Shown: positions 9,591 to 20,325 of the stretch, one piece after another | Position numbering within the stretch: position 1 is the stretch's first letter | Layout of the letters: the number at the start of each line of letters is the position of its first letter | Source of the DNA: Solenopsis invicta | Lineage: Eukaryota > Arthropoda > Insecta > Hymenoptera > Formicidae | Direction of reading: 5' to 3' | NCBI RefSeq assembly: GCF_016802725.1 | Contig: NC_052668.1 | Span: 4,105,001 to 4,169,000, forward strand | DNA length: 64,000 nt | Notes under the pieces: model-generated | The model's input: the letters and a program-made list of their open reading frames with translations, nothing else | The model's database searches: none | Told to the model about the DNA's origin: nothing | Made by a program: the position numbers and the translations under genes

Positions 9591-10345
9591 CGGTATAACT
9601 ATAGTGTGTCGCCATCACATACAAACAGTAAACACCCGATCACTTTAACATTGACCATACTGCATTGTTCAGGAGGAAAATATCTCATGGCACGACAAAC
9701 CTGCAATAAAATATAGTGCGTTGAACATAAAATCAATATAGCATCCAAAAAAATTACTTGCAAAAATAAATAAAGATGCATCAACTATCGTCAAGGATCT
9801 TGGATCCAATGTTATTTTATGTGTAAATATTAAATACATTTTCATCTTTCTGAAAAAATTAATTCTATTGTACTTTGCATTTGAGTGCATCCGAACAGGT
9901 TCTAATCGCTGGAGTTATGAATCTTGGTTCCAGACGAAGTACGGAGACTGCTTTCTCGGGAAGGATCATCCTGGGCTTGTGCTTCCGTCTCTGAATCTCG
10001 TTGATTAAATACCAATTCGCTTTTGCAACACCAATTGCACCTTCTCAGGGGGGCTATCACGGTTCTTAAAACGAGATGAAAATTACAAAAGTGAACAAAT
10101 TTACTAGAATATCTATAACTTTATTGATCAACAACTAATGAATTTGCTCACTTTTGTAATTTTCACCTCGTTTCAAAAACCGTAATAGCCCCCCCAGATA
10201 TTTTGGAAATATGTGACTTACTGCACATTGTTTATCCTTACTGTCAAGAAAGAACCAGGAGTATCGAAATACTAGAGATTACACCGAACGCGCCTTCTGG
10301 TACTTCAGGACCAGTAGCGCCTGGAATCTATATTTCGGTCAATTA

Positions 10346-11075
10346 GGGGAAAGTAGGTAAATTGCACGCACCTAAGGGAAATTTATCGCAGTGAAGTGAT
10401 TTTTAAAGTTGAAATCGATACGAGTACAGAAATAGAAACTTTAAACATTTTTTTATCATTATGTATTGTCATATTGAACAATTTTTTATTTGATAATGCT
10501 ATATTCAACAAAAAGAAGCAAGTGGTTAAACGAAAAAATTTCTCGGGCCTTGGGTAATTGTACGTGCGGTTGGATAAATGGACGCGGAGGAAAAATGAGG
10601 TTATAGCTCATTCTTTTAACTACACTACACTGCACTACACTGTACTAGTGGCACTATAGTTGATCTCACGTGGTCTCACGCCTTTCAAGATGGATGCGTA
10701 AAATTGTCGACGGCGGACTTGATTTGATAAAAAAACAATTACTGGATGACTATTTAATTAAATTTAATAAACAATAGCTCAAAGAACGCAGGAAAAAACG
10801 TATTTTTGTTAGGTATAACAAAATTAAACAAATAAAGTAAAAATACAGACTTATTGCCTTATTTTCTGAACGCCAAAATCGCAAGAAAAATCATGATTTT
10901 ACTTTTTCTTATTTTTTAAATTAACTACGTTTTTAAATGATATAACGTATGGTTATATATTTAAAAACTGCCTTCAGCCTACAAATATCGTCGTGATATA
11001 AGTTTTATTCATCGGGAAGGTGCCAAACCACGAAGCGTACAATTACCCAGTGCGTACAATAACCCTACTTTCCCC
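10346..11075. mobile_element. 730-bp TA-flanked TIR element in one arm only
   Basis: The ends GGGGAAAGTAGG and CCTACTTTCCCC are inverted, with TA at 10344-10345 and 11076-11077. The opposite arm holds the unoccupied site (caTAattgacc, near 7408), so the insertion is proven by comparison and postdates arm formation. There is no coding sequence. TA duplication suggests a Tc1/mariner-type mobiliser. Confidence 0.85.
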
Positions 11076-11381
11076 TACATGACTTTAAAATATTTTATTA
11101 AAATTATCTGGATAACTCACAAACGTTTCTGACGACACTTCAAAAGTCTTCAAACGAAATACAAACGAATCCATACAAGATTTTTGTTTAATTTAGCTCC
11201 GGTTAATTTTTTCGGCCAAATACACGGTGTAAAAATAAAAAATTAATTACAATTAATTGAAGGACTCACAAACCTTTTCAAATGCACTTCATAACTCTTC
11301 AAACGAAATACAAACGATTTAAAATAGTCATTTCTTCATCCGGAACTTTGCTTCGGTCAAGTACATACGAATCCTCACCTT

Positions 11382-11785
11382 ACGTCTTCGTACTCGGCTT
11401 GTGTCCGCACTCATATTTTCAGTTCTCAACTACCGCGCGACTCTATTTACTGATCTCATGGGTCAGCAACGACTTAAAATCAGGCGCCTGTTAAACTCAT
11501 GTGACAGGTTTATCTAAGGCCTTCGATGAGCACATTTCGGAATACTATGAGTTGAAGTGGCTGAACACTGATGACAGGAGGGAGTACCTCACCTGCTGTC
11601 TTCTTTTCAACATCATCTCCACTTCCTCTCCTTCCTATCTCTTTGAAAATATTCCTCCTTTCCACTGTCACACCTTCGTTCCTCATCCTCTGCCTCGATC
11701 TTTCTATCCTTTTCTGCAGAACCTTCACATATTAAAACTCCCGCTCAGTCGCGTGCACCTGAAACAACCTCCCTCCTGTACTTAG
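11382..11785 (+). pseudogene. LINE reverse transcriptase, C-terminal part
   Basis: Immediately after the duplicated target the frame continues RTRLVSALIFSVLNYRATLFTDL and RLKIRRLLNSCDRFI, the conserved block found after the RT thumb in Jockey/CR1-type elements (LV.S.IFPxLDY...). A frameshift follows. 11600-11785 then reads FENIPPFHCHTFVPHPLPRSF and ends in a stop. No C-terminal zinc knuckle is evident. Confidence 0.75.
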
Positions 11786-12295
11786 GAAGGCCGTTTTGAT
11801 CAGCACGTTTAGACGCTTACTCTTTGATTATTTAAGGCGCCATGGGCGCAGTGCTGGACCTCCGACTCGCATTTAAAACGGTCCCTCGCATGTCATGCAA
11901 AGCTGGTTGGTACAGCTCTACTCTATAAAGCTTCAATAAGGTTATCTTTATAGTTTATCTTTTTCTTGTTTTGTTCTGTTTTTTCTTTCTATTCTAATCC
12001 TGTTTTTATTTTTATTTTATTATTATTTTTATTATTTTTGCTACTATCATTGTTATTTTGCTTGATTATTATTATTACTATTATTAATATTTTGTTTATT
12101 TTCACTTTTATTATTAATGTTACCGTTATTTTATTTTTACTTTTGCTATTGTTTCTTAACCTGTCTTATCGATTTTGTTTATGTACGTTCCCTCAGTTTG
12201 CTTTCAAATTATCTTGTAACCTCTTGTAAATTCTTAAAGGACTTCGACTCTAGAATTTCAATAAATGCCAAATCAATCAATCAATCAATTAATTT
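11786..12295 (+). other. LINE 3' untranslated region and (AATC)n tail
   Basis: No ORF of note. There is a T-rich stretch (11950-12150), then aataaatgcc near 12260, then caatcaatcaatcaat. A short tandem repeat directly after an AATAAA-like motif is the usual 3' end of several LINE clades and defines the end of this copy. Confidence 0.65.
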
Positions 12296-12316
12296 CTCTC
12301 TTTCCAATCTTTCACC

Positions 12317-13247
12317 TTTCTCTGGATTCATTCGAACTCTGCTCGAGTTAATTCGAAGGAATTTTTTATTTCATGCTCTCCTCCTTTCTTTGGATTTACT
12401 CGTCCGTTAGAGTTAATCCAAAAGAATCTCTTAACTCTTTTTTTCTTTCTCTGAATTCAATCGAACTCCGTTCGATTTAATCCGAAGAAATTTTTCCTTT
12501 AATTTACTTCTTTTCTCTGAATTCATTTGAACTCTGATCGAGTTAATCCGAAAGAATCTTTCATTTTTTTCATTTTATTCTCTTTTTTTCTCTGGATTCA
12601 CTCGTACTCTGCTCGAGTTAATCCGAAGGAATCTCTTATTTCAATCTCTTCTCCTTTCTTTGAATTTGTTCGTTCGTTAGAGTTAATCCGAAAGAATCTC
12701 TTAACTCCTTTCTTCTTTCTCTGGATTCAATCGAACTCCGTTCGATTTAATCCAAAGGAATCTTTCATTTAATTCTATTTCTTTCTCTGGATACACTCGA
12801 ACTCTGTTCGAGTTAATTCGAAAGAATCCTTCATTTTTTTATTTCATTTGCTTTCTTTCTCTGGATTCACTCGTATTTTCCTTGAGTTAATCCAAAGGAA
12901 TCTCTTATTTCATTCTATCCTCCTTTCTTTGAATTTGCTCGTCCATTAGAGTTAATCCAAAAAAACTCTTAATTCTTTTCTTCTTTCTCTGGATTTAATT
13001 GAACTCCGTTCGATTTAATTCGAAAGAATCATTCATTTAATTCTCTTCCTTTCTCAAGATTCACTCAAACTCTGCTCGACTTAATCCGAAAGAATCTTTT
13101 ATTTTTCATTTTATTCTCTTTTGTTCTCTGGATTCAATCAAACTCCATTCGATTTAATCTGAAGAAATCTTTCATTTATTTCTTTTCCTTCCTCTGGATT
13201 TATTTGAACCCTGTTCAAGTTAATCCAAAACAATCTTTTAATTTTAA
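12317..13247. repeat. Minisatellite, ~14 units of 60-75 bp with a four-unit higher-order pattern
   Basis: Each unit reads roughly ctctggattca-ctcgaactctgttcgagttaatcc-gaaagaatct followed by a pyrimidine run; the centre of each is an imperfect palindrome (TCGAACTCTGTTCGA). Unit variants recur in the order A (ctcgtactctgctcgag), B (cgttagagtt), C (gaactccgttcgattt) and D (gaactctgttcgag), giving a period near 268 bp (starts about 12321, 12594, 12862). The last two units, near 13128 and 13194, resemble C and D. Confidence 0.85.
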
Positions 13248-13421
13248 ATTAATCCTTCGCAAAACCAGAGAAAAACGGAGTTGTTTTTATTTTAGTGGAC
13301 AAAAGTCCCTAAAATCTATAAAAAACCCGAACAGCCGCAAAACATTGCCGGAACAGCGGAAACAGGAGAATCCGCAGGCTCCAAGCGTTGCATGGATCTA
13401 TTGTAGAAAGAATTAAAGCGC

Positions 13422-14036
13422 TTGCCACTAAACATAATTTACCCGTCTCTCTCATACTCGCTGGTTATTTACAAAGAAGAAGAGTCTCCATTCCCCCTTG
13501 AACTTCGTGTTAATTCACATCGCGTCAATTCGGACTCCGTAACTAGTCAACTTACATATAGGATCTTTCTAGACTCCCTCGTATCTCTCTCTCTCTCTCT
13601 CTCTCCGAGATTTCCGACCCCTGAGGCCCACAATTTAGAGGAAGATTATCTTCCTCTAGATTCCCCGATCTTAAGGTCGCATGATCTCAAGGATGAGCAT
13701 CCTTCTCCTTCTCTCACGCCTAGTATACAATTTTTAGATGAATTACCACTACCTCTTCCTCGTTGCTATTTTGTCCTTGATCCTCTTCAGTCTTTAGAAT
13801 CAGTATTGTCAGTGCTTCCATTATCCTCCGACTTTCTGCTTCCTGAGACATTCTTGATCGGCCCAGACAAATTAGATCTCGAGGCCGATCGTGGCTTTTT
13901 CCTTCATTCTGCCTCTAATGCACCAATCCCTGTATACCTTCCCTACACATATCTAAATTACTATTTAGTCCCTAAATTAAAATTTTTAAATCACTTTCGT
14001 TCCAACTTTGCCATTTTAAATAAAATTTCCACTTAA
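13422..14036 (+). CDS. Unidentified 204-codon ORF
   Basis: An open frame rich in Leu, Ser and Pro, with acidic patches (EAHNLEEDYLPLD, HDLKDEHPSPS). It lies between the minisatellite and a solo LTR. An overlapping earlier frame (about 13390-13480) encodes a helical-looking VERIKALATKHNLPVSLILAGYL, so the true protein may start upstream with a frameshift. There is no catalytic motif, signal peptide or membrane segment. A retroelement ORF1/Gag-like fragment is possible but I cannot support it. The stop is just before the target of the LTR at 14053. Confidence 0.3.
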   Translation: MPLNIIYPSLSYSLVIYKEEESPFPLELRVNSHRVNSDSVTSQLTYRIFLDSLVSLSLSLSPRFPTPEAHNLEEDYLPLDSPILRSHDLKDEHPSPSLTPSIQFLDELPLPLPRCYFVLDPLQSLESVLSVLPLSSDFLLPETFLIGPDKLDLEADRGFFLHSASNAPIPVYLPYTYLNYYLVPKLKFLNHFRSNFAILNKIST

Positions 14037-14444
14037 ACACACGCACACAAATTGTAACAAAATGCCCCTCCACCTCGCGCGCACTGCCACTCCGCTCCGT
14101 CCACCCGAGCACCGTGGCAGCACAAACCACGTGCGCGCACCGGCTAACCTTTCGACGCGCGATCACGTGGCAGCACGCGCGCCGTAAGTGGCGTACTGTA
14201 ACGTTCCCACTCCGAACCTGCCGATCGAGCGCGCGGATTGGTTCGTTCAGCCGCGCGTTCGGATATATAAGCCGGCAGTGAGAACACCGAGTCAGATTTT
14301 CCCGGTTCACCGAACCCAGGTGGAGAATCCTGGACCGCGCCTCCGATTTTCGTGAGGACGAGAATACTCGCCTTTTCCAGCACCCTCGACGAGAATCCTT
14401 GTCGTCCTGACCAGCCGAGAAACCTCGACTACCCACGAGCTTTC

Positions 14445-14587
14445 GGGGTGCGCACGATTGAACACCGCACGATTGGACACCACCACTCACAGCGGCCGAT
14501 GCCTAGAGTTTTTCCGTTGGTTTGGTTAGATAAGTCAAGATGATTGGTTGGTGTCCAATCGTGCTGTGTCCAAAAGAGTGTCACCCC
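14445..14587 (+). mobile_element. Shared-core MITE, GATTGGACACC-type arms
   Basis: 143 bp with a perfect 8-bp duplication GAGCTTTC (14437-14444 and 14588-14595). The ends are GGGGTGCGCACG and GAGTGTCACCCC. The left arm repeats GCACGATTGRACACC twice. The core (CACCACTCACAGCGGCCGA ... AGATAAGTCAAGATGATTGG) is nearly identical to the MITE at 3097-3241, although the arms differ. Confidence 0.9.
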
Positions 14588-15085
14588 GAGCTTTCAAACA
14601 CAGTCTCCGCAGCCAATCACGGCGAGTATCCTCGCCGCGTTCCATAGCCGAGCATCCTCGACGAATCACATTACCGTCCGCGACGAGCATCCTTGTCGAG
14701 TCCGTAGGCTAGGTATCCCTGGCCAATCAACTCCGTCCTTTCCCCCAGGGAAGATTCACTTGTGTAAAACCGAACATCGTCAGGGCATCTGCGTTCTGAC
14801 GATACCCTCAATTTGCACGAAGCGGTTCGGGCGAAGCGCGGAATCGCCATCGTTGCACCGACTCCGCGTTCCTCGAATCCCCGATCACTCCGGACACCGT
14901 GTCCGCATAAATCGCGCGTTTACCGTATAGTTAGTATATCAGTATCACTCGTTTTATCTCGATTATCGCGTTAGTTTAGTTTAGATTATGGTTATTATTA
15001 TTATTATTATTATTAAGTTCTTTTCTTTATCGCTTATCGTTTTGCTATTCCGAGCGGCGCTTTACATTTTTGTTTGCTAGAATTA

Positions 15086-16572
15086 AGGTGCAATTTCACG
15101 CAGCGAGTAAAAGCTGGCGTTTTACCCCCACTCAATCGCAACGCAAAGCAGCGTTAAAAAGCTAAACGCTATCGCCTCTATCCTTTTCATGTAGCGAATA
15201 AAAGCTGGCGTTTTACTCTTATTCCACCCAACTCCACCGCATCGCAAAGCAGTGTTAAAAGCGGCAATTGCTAAGTACATAATCTGACATAACCGCAAAA
15301 ATAGAGTTGGAATATTATAATCAATATATCGAGTTTGTAAAATATTATAAACACACAGTGGCGGTTATAGCTGAAATTAGAAGACGACGTATAGCTGCTG
15401 CAATTGCTGCAATGTATTTGTTAAAAAAAGAAAAAGAAATAGATAAAAAAAAGTTTTTGGTAGCTTCGATTTTTGTAAATCGTAATGAGCACAGTTTCTT
15501 TTTTGCATCGGGCCAAAATTGTTACTAATGTATTTACCTCTTTTAGGATAAAAATAATATGAATTTTTATCTATGTAACATTCATTATATCCCTCCATAC
15601 AAGAGTGCCGATATATTTCTTCACTTTCTTGTATGGTACAAACAATTGTTTTGCACACACCACAAGTATATGAGGGTATAACAGAATTTCCTACAATATA
15701 AAAAAACACAGTTATTAACACAATATAACAAATAAAGCTATCTAACATAAATAAATAAAAAACAAAAAGCAACCTAGCCTGAAAGTATGCTTACTATATG
15801 TATATAATATTGTAGGATAATATGATTTTAAGAAGGATAAAATAGAAATAAATATAATGATTAAAGATAGTTGTTATTAATAATGTCGCAATTTAATCAA
15901 ATACGCGATTTAAATAGTTACATATATAGAGCGAATCTTGTCGCTTCAGTCGAATTAATAATATCAATCGTCTCTTGCAAAAGTTCACGTAAAAGGAAAA
16001 ACGAACTCGTGGCTAACTCTGAATTTCCGCACTCTGTCTCTGTTTATCTCTTACTCTGTCCTTATACACTCTGTCTCTGACACGGAGCACTGTTTCGGCT
16101 CGCGACTCACAGCGGACTCCCGCTCGCTCGCGCTCTTCCAAATTCCGACAACATATAAGGTCATTACGATTATCGACCGATAACAATCGATCTTCGATCC
16201 CTCGATCCTTGTCCGATATCTATTCTCCTACAATATATATTAAATTTGTTTGTATTTTCAGATGATGTCGATTGATTTAACCTTTTAGTCATAATTTTTT
16301 TCTTATATATTTATTTTTGGAAGGTAATTAATTTGGAATGTAATATTTAAATTTCAGCGTCGTTTTGCTAAAAGTTGGACTGTGTCGAACTTTGAGCGTT
16401 TATCCTCTGAATTTGCCAAATTGATGAAAATTGATGGAGAAGGGGTAAACACCAGCGTTTAGTCGCTAAAAGTTGAACTGTGTCGAACTTTGAGCGTTTA
16501 TTTGCTGGATTTGCCAAATTGATGGAGAGGGGGTAAAACGCCAGCTTTTATTCGCTGTGTGAACTTGCGCCT
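15086..16572. mobile_element. PIF/Harbinger-like element in solo LTR copy 2
   Basis: 1487 bp with TTA on both sides (15083-15085 and 16573-16575), the PIF/Harbinger target duplication. The ends AGGTGCAATTTCACGCAGCG and its partner extend about 40 bp (AAAAGCTGGCGTTTTAC). Both subterminal regions hold tandem near-copies: left, the aaaagctggcgttttac block at about 15106 and 15198; right, gtcgaactttgagcgttta twice. Only scraps of coding sequence remain, so it is non-autonomous. Confidence 0.8.
15307..15528 (+). pseudogene. Possible N-terminal scrap of a Harbinger protein
   Basis: A 73-codon frame with a basic-alanine stretch EIRRRRIAAAIAAMYLLKKEKE, resembling the arginine/alanine-rich N-terminus of insect Harbinger transposases. 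It lies inside the Harbinger element near its left end, which is the expected place. There is no catalytic motif and no continuation, so function is lost if it ever existed. Confidence 0.35.
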
Positions 16573-17317
16573 TTAGCGTTTTGGACCGCTCCTTTTGTCA
16601 TTGCGATCACCGAGAGCCAATCATATCTCCGCTATGTCGAGTACACTCGTTATGAGGCTTTTCATGGACAAACCATCTCTTATGTAACCATTAGGTTTTA
16701 CTAAATAAAGATCTAGTCTTTTTTTGATATCTAACTCCGAGTGCGATTACTTTACCAAACCCGGCCAATTCGGCGAGCTCATCCGCAACCGCTTCCCGAT
16801 CCTCACCGAACCGACCAAAAATCACCAGCGTTACAAAATAAACTTACGAACAATTAAAATTGTAATTCGAACCATTGATATTATAAGTGTAACGTTACGC
16901 CCCTCCACCGTACCGCCTCACCAGTCTAAACAACCTTCCGACGTGCATAAGCTGAGCACGTGCGTGCGCAAATCTTACCTCGACCACGTGCTATTACGCG
17001 CGACCGGCGCGCCGCGTTTAGTAAGCGTTCCCTCTCCTGCCGGCCCAACTGCGCGCGCTGATTGGTGCGTCCAACCGCGCAGACCGATATATAAGCCGAT
17101 AGTAAGCAGCCAAAAACAGATCACTCCGAACAACCGATCTCACCGGATCTTCTCCAGCGCAGGGCATACTCGACGCTTCCTCGCTCGGGGATGCTCGAGC
17201 ACCTCCTCGAAAATGTATCTTATAGCGAATTCGATTGGCGTGCACTTGCCTCGTTCCAGTGGCTGATAACTTTTTGTTACTAGGCGCACTTGCTCGGAGT
17301 GTATATTTTTATACTGA

Positions 17318-18845
17318 ACTGAGTGCGGGTATTTACACTAACCTAGGGTGTTTACGATATCTAATCGGATCTCGGATTGGATTGAACAATGGTACTCAAC
17401 GTAAGTATAGAAAATTTCCCTAGGCTAATCGGATTGACGATCTCTGTCTCAAAAGGGGTCCGATTGATGACGAAAGCGTGGAGACGCAGAAGCATGCTTG
17501 AAAAGTAAGTCTCTTTATTTTTTTCAATTTACACAAAAAATCAAAGATAAAGTTAAAAAGAATGATTTGAATTTAGATTTATTGTAATATTTTTTGTCTA
17601 AACACTAAATTTCGTTTAAATTTCTATTTGTAAAAATTAATTAATCTATTCTTAAGTTTGTGGTTATATCGGAAACAAATCAAAATTAATAAAACAATTA
17701 TTAATTGTTAGGTACAAATTAAAGCATATAATATTTTAAGCATATCATATAAAATTCCTGTTTATTATAAACTTAGTAAAAATAACTTTGAAATCATTCA
17801 ACTACATTACACATTAATCAATATTAATTTATATGTTAAAAATCAATAATGTTTCTAAAAATGTTCTTTTTATTCTTTTCCAGATCGTAAATAAACTTCA
17901 ATTCCATGAATAAATAAAAATTACTGGAATTGAAATTACTGGAAAAATGGATTTATATGAAGAGGGCATTATTGAACAATATCAATTTGTGCTAACTTAA
18001 AATTTGTAAAATTTACTTTTCTTTATTAGTTGTTTATTAGAGAGTAATAATATAAAAATGGAATATACGCATCATATATGCATACAATTATTTTAATTTT
18101 ATTTATATATATTCCGTTCTTATATTATTACTTTCTAATGAACAACTAACAAAGAATAGCAGATTTTACAAATTTTAAGTTAGCACAAATTGATATTGTT
18201 CAATAATGCCCTTTTCATGTCAATCCATTTTCCAGTAATTTTTATTTATTCTTGGAGTTGAAGTTTATTTACGATCTGGAAAAGAATAAAAAAAACATTT
18301 TCAGAGACATTATTGATTTTTAACATATAAATTAATATTGATTAATGTATAATGTAGTTGAATAATTTCAAAGTTATTTTTACTAAGTTTATAATAAACA
18401 GGAATTTTATATGATATGCTTGAAATATTATATGCTTTAATATGTATTAATAATTGTTTTATTAATTTTGATTTGTTTCCGATATAACTACAAACTTTAG
18501 AATAAATTAATTAATTTTTACAAACAGAAATTTAAACGAAATCCAGTGTTTAGACAAAAAAAATTACAATAAATCTAAATTCAAATCATTCTTTTTAACT
18601 TTATCTTTGATTTTTTGTGTTATTATTTAAAAAAATAAAGAGACTTACTTTTCAAGCATGCTTCTCGATCTCCACGCTTTCGTCATCAATCGGATTACAT
18701 TTGAGACAGCAATCGTCAATCCGATTAGCCTAGGGAAATTTTCTATACATACGTTGAGTACCATTGTTCAATCCAATCCGAGATCCGATTAGTTATCGTA
18801 AACACCTAGGTAAAGTTATTTACTCTGACCCAACTCAGTGCAACT
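17318..18845. repeat. Large palindrome inside the Harbinger element
   Basis: Left arm about 17318-18066 and right arm about 18106-18845 are inverted copies at roughly 90% or better. For example, ctaatcggatctcggattgg (left) pairs with ccaatccgagatccgattag (right), and both contain gaaaattt-ccctaggctaatcgg and its complement. The loop is only about 40 bp (18067-18105). It is AT-rich and non-coding. Confidence 0.85.
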
Positions 18846-18936
18846 GTTAACTTGAATTATAACTATTGCTATATATTGATAATTATTAGTTGATTAATCT
18901 ATTGATTACTACCACTAATAAATTATTAGTCAACTG

Positions 18937-19400
18937 TTATGCATTTTTTAAACATAAAAAACTACGCGCATCTTCACATTTACGAGCAACTAATCTTTTT
19001 CTATCTTCTGTATCTGGCATCTTTATCATATTTGGAGCAATATAATTAAAATATTTCATAACATTTGTTATGATAGAATGAAAAGTAGATTCTGCTACAT
19101 TAAATCTAGATGCAATGTCCCGTATCACACATTTGTTTCCTGCAAATCTGTAAATATAATATTATTAAATACTTATGTATATACATATTAATTACATAAA
19201 TATATAAAAAACATACCATAAGAGGGCTAATAGCTGTACATCACTATTTATTGTTTTACGCCCACCATACTCTGTTGTTGTATTATAAATTTCCAAATTT
19301 AAATACATATTATTCAATATATCGAACGTGCTTTGTTTTAAAAGAAAATGTCGCTGAAACTAATAACAGATGTTTTAAATCTAAAATAACAAATATTTAA
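18937..19400 (-). pseudogene. PIF/Harbinger transposase fragment (N-terminal HTH region)
   Basis: On the minus strand 19128-18937 encodes VIRDIASRFNVAESTFHSIITNVMKYFNYIAPNMIKMP followed by EDRKRLVARKCE, the helix-turn-helix and linker typical of Harbinger transposases just before the DDE domain. Upstream (about 19400-19217) is STFDILNNMYLNLE and GGRKTINSDVQLLALLW, separated by an AT-rich gap with gtatgt...tttacag at its ends that looks like a short intron (about 19148-19216). Joining at those sites gives a TGA, so the copy is broken. The catalytic DDE domain is absent, apparently replaced by the palindrome. Confidence 0.7.
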
Positions 19401-20325
19401 AATATGTTGAAATTTCGTATAGCATATCCTTGTCAGATTATTTATTAATAATTTCCATCATATTTTTTACTTTTGGAATATTTTCACATTTCATTAATAT
19501 TGTCATTATCTCTTCATTGCTGGAACTGCTTGAACTATCTAATAGTTTGTTTAATAACAATATTTTTGCCATCTCTTACTATTATATACGTTGTATCAAT
19601 TTTGTACTAAACTATAAGTACGGAACGCACTGAACCGCACTGCCGAAAATCTCGGTGCGGTTCAGTGCATTCTGTACTAGTGTAGTGCGTTCAATAGAAC
19701 ATAAAAGTATCACTGAACTAGAGTAGTGCAATTCAATCGAACACGTTTTTACTAGCACCTTTTCAGTGCATTATCAATCGAACACACCATAGTTTCTGAA
19801 CCAGTGGAGTGCACGCCAACCGAATACAACACACTATTAGCTCAGCTCCATCGTACGATGGGCATTCTCGTCGTTCCCGCGGCCTGGTATGCTCGGCCAA
19901 TCCGATCCGCTCTACCGTACAACGAGCATTCTCGTTGTTCCCGCGGCCGGGTATGCTCGTCCGATCGCAACTGTCCGTTCCGCACGTCCCCGGGTATTCT
20001 CGGGGACCAATCCCGCCGACACCGTTCTCGTGTCCGGCTCACCGTACCTCACAGGATGTTCATCCCCCCGCAAGATGAGGCCACTCAGCCCGCCATTGCC
20101 GACAACCCGTGCGCAGCGCGGAACCATCCGTCGCGCCGCAAATCGTCGATTCCGCGACCGCAACCGGCCAATCACGGCCCGTTTCACGGAGTTCGCCGCC
20201 GCACGGCAACTCCGACTATCAACTCCGAGCGCATAGCGCATAATACGAGTCCGTCCGTTTGTTCTCTTGAGTTATCCGAATCCGTTTGTTTGTTTAGATA
20301 TTAATTTGCATAGTGAATTATATGT

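Larger units (their letters stand above)
7115..11372. mobile_element. 4.26-kb inverted-repeat (MULE/Foldback-like) element
   Basis: A perfect 9-bp target duplication CCTCACCTT (7106-7114 and 11373-11381) flanks a segment whose ends match as inverted repeats (ATTCGTATGTACTTGACCGA). The arms are about 1.05 kb: left 7115-8166, right 9589-11372 once the 730-bp insertion at 10346-11075 is discounted. The LINE RT frame rejoins at the duplication (NNGLTL / RLRTRLVSALIF). A 9-bp duplication with very long terminal repeats is typical of Mutator-like and Foldback elements. No transposase is recognisable, so the copy would be non-autonomous. The 1.4-kb centre (8167-9588) is AT-rich. Confidence 0.85.
4910..12295 (+). 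mobile_element. LINE (non-LTR retrotransposon) remnant split by two insertions
   Basis: One LINE read on the plus strand: AP endonuclease (4915-5460), reverse transcriptase (about 6195-7114 and 11382-11785) and a 3' end with an aataaa-like signal followed by (AATC)n near 12255-12295. The body is interrupted by a MITE (6888-7015) and by a 4258-bp inverted-repeat element (7115-11372). Both have duplicated targets and the RT frame rejoins across each. Several frameshifts and stops show that the copy is dead. The clade is Jockey/CR1/R1-like; I cannot narrow it further by eye. Confidence 0.8.
14053..16835 (+). mobile_element. Solo LTR, TGTAAC family, copy 2, with nested MITE and Harbinger
   Basis: The ends TGTAAC and GCGTTACA, with a 4-bp duplication AAAT (14049-14052 and 16836-16839), define an LTR. 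It contains the family landmarks gcccctcc after the start, gatatataagccggcag (TATA box, about 14259) and aataaag (poly-A signal, about 16699). Without the MITE (14445-14587) and the Harbinger (15086-16572) it would be about 1.1 kb, close to the uninterrupted copy at 47333-48518. No internal retroelement genes are present. The orientation is plus, given by the TATA box and poly-A signal. Confidence 0.85.
17223..19836 (-). mobile_element. PIF/Harbinger-like element with a 1.5-kb internal palindrome
   Basis: Terminal similarity TTCGATTGGCGTGCACT (left) against TTCGGTTGGCGTGCACT (complement of right), with TTA at 17220-17222 and 19837-19839 as the probable target duplication. The exact outermost bases are uncertain because the two ends differ by a short indel. 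It contains a large palindrome (17318-18845) and a Harbinger transposase fragment on the minus strand (18937-19400). Right subterminal repeats include CAATCGAACAC several times and a small palindrome at about 19628-19670. Confidence 0.7.

Noticed and set aside
12527..12772. 81-codon ORF with repeated NPKESF peptides
   Set aside because: By-product of the minisatellite; frame changes between units and no start context.
19804..20304. ORF of 166 codons and overlaps
   Set aside because: Within solo LTR copy 3; composition effect as in the uninterrupted copy.
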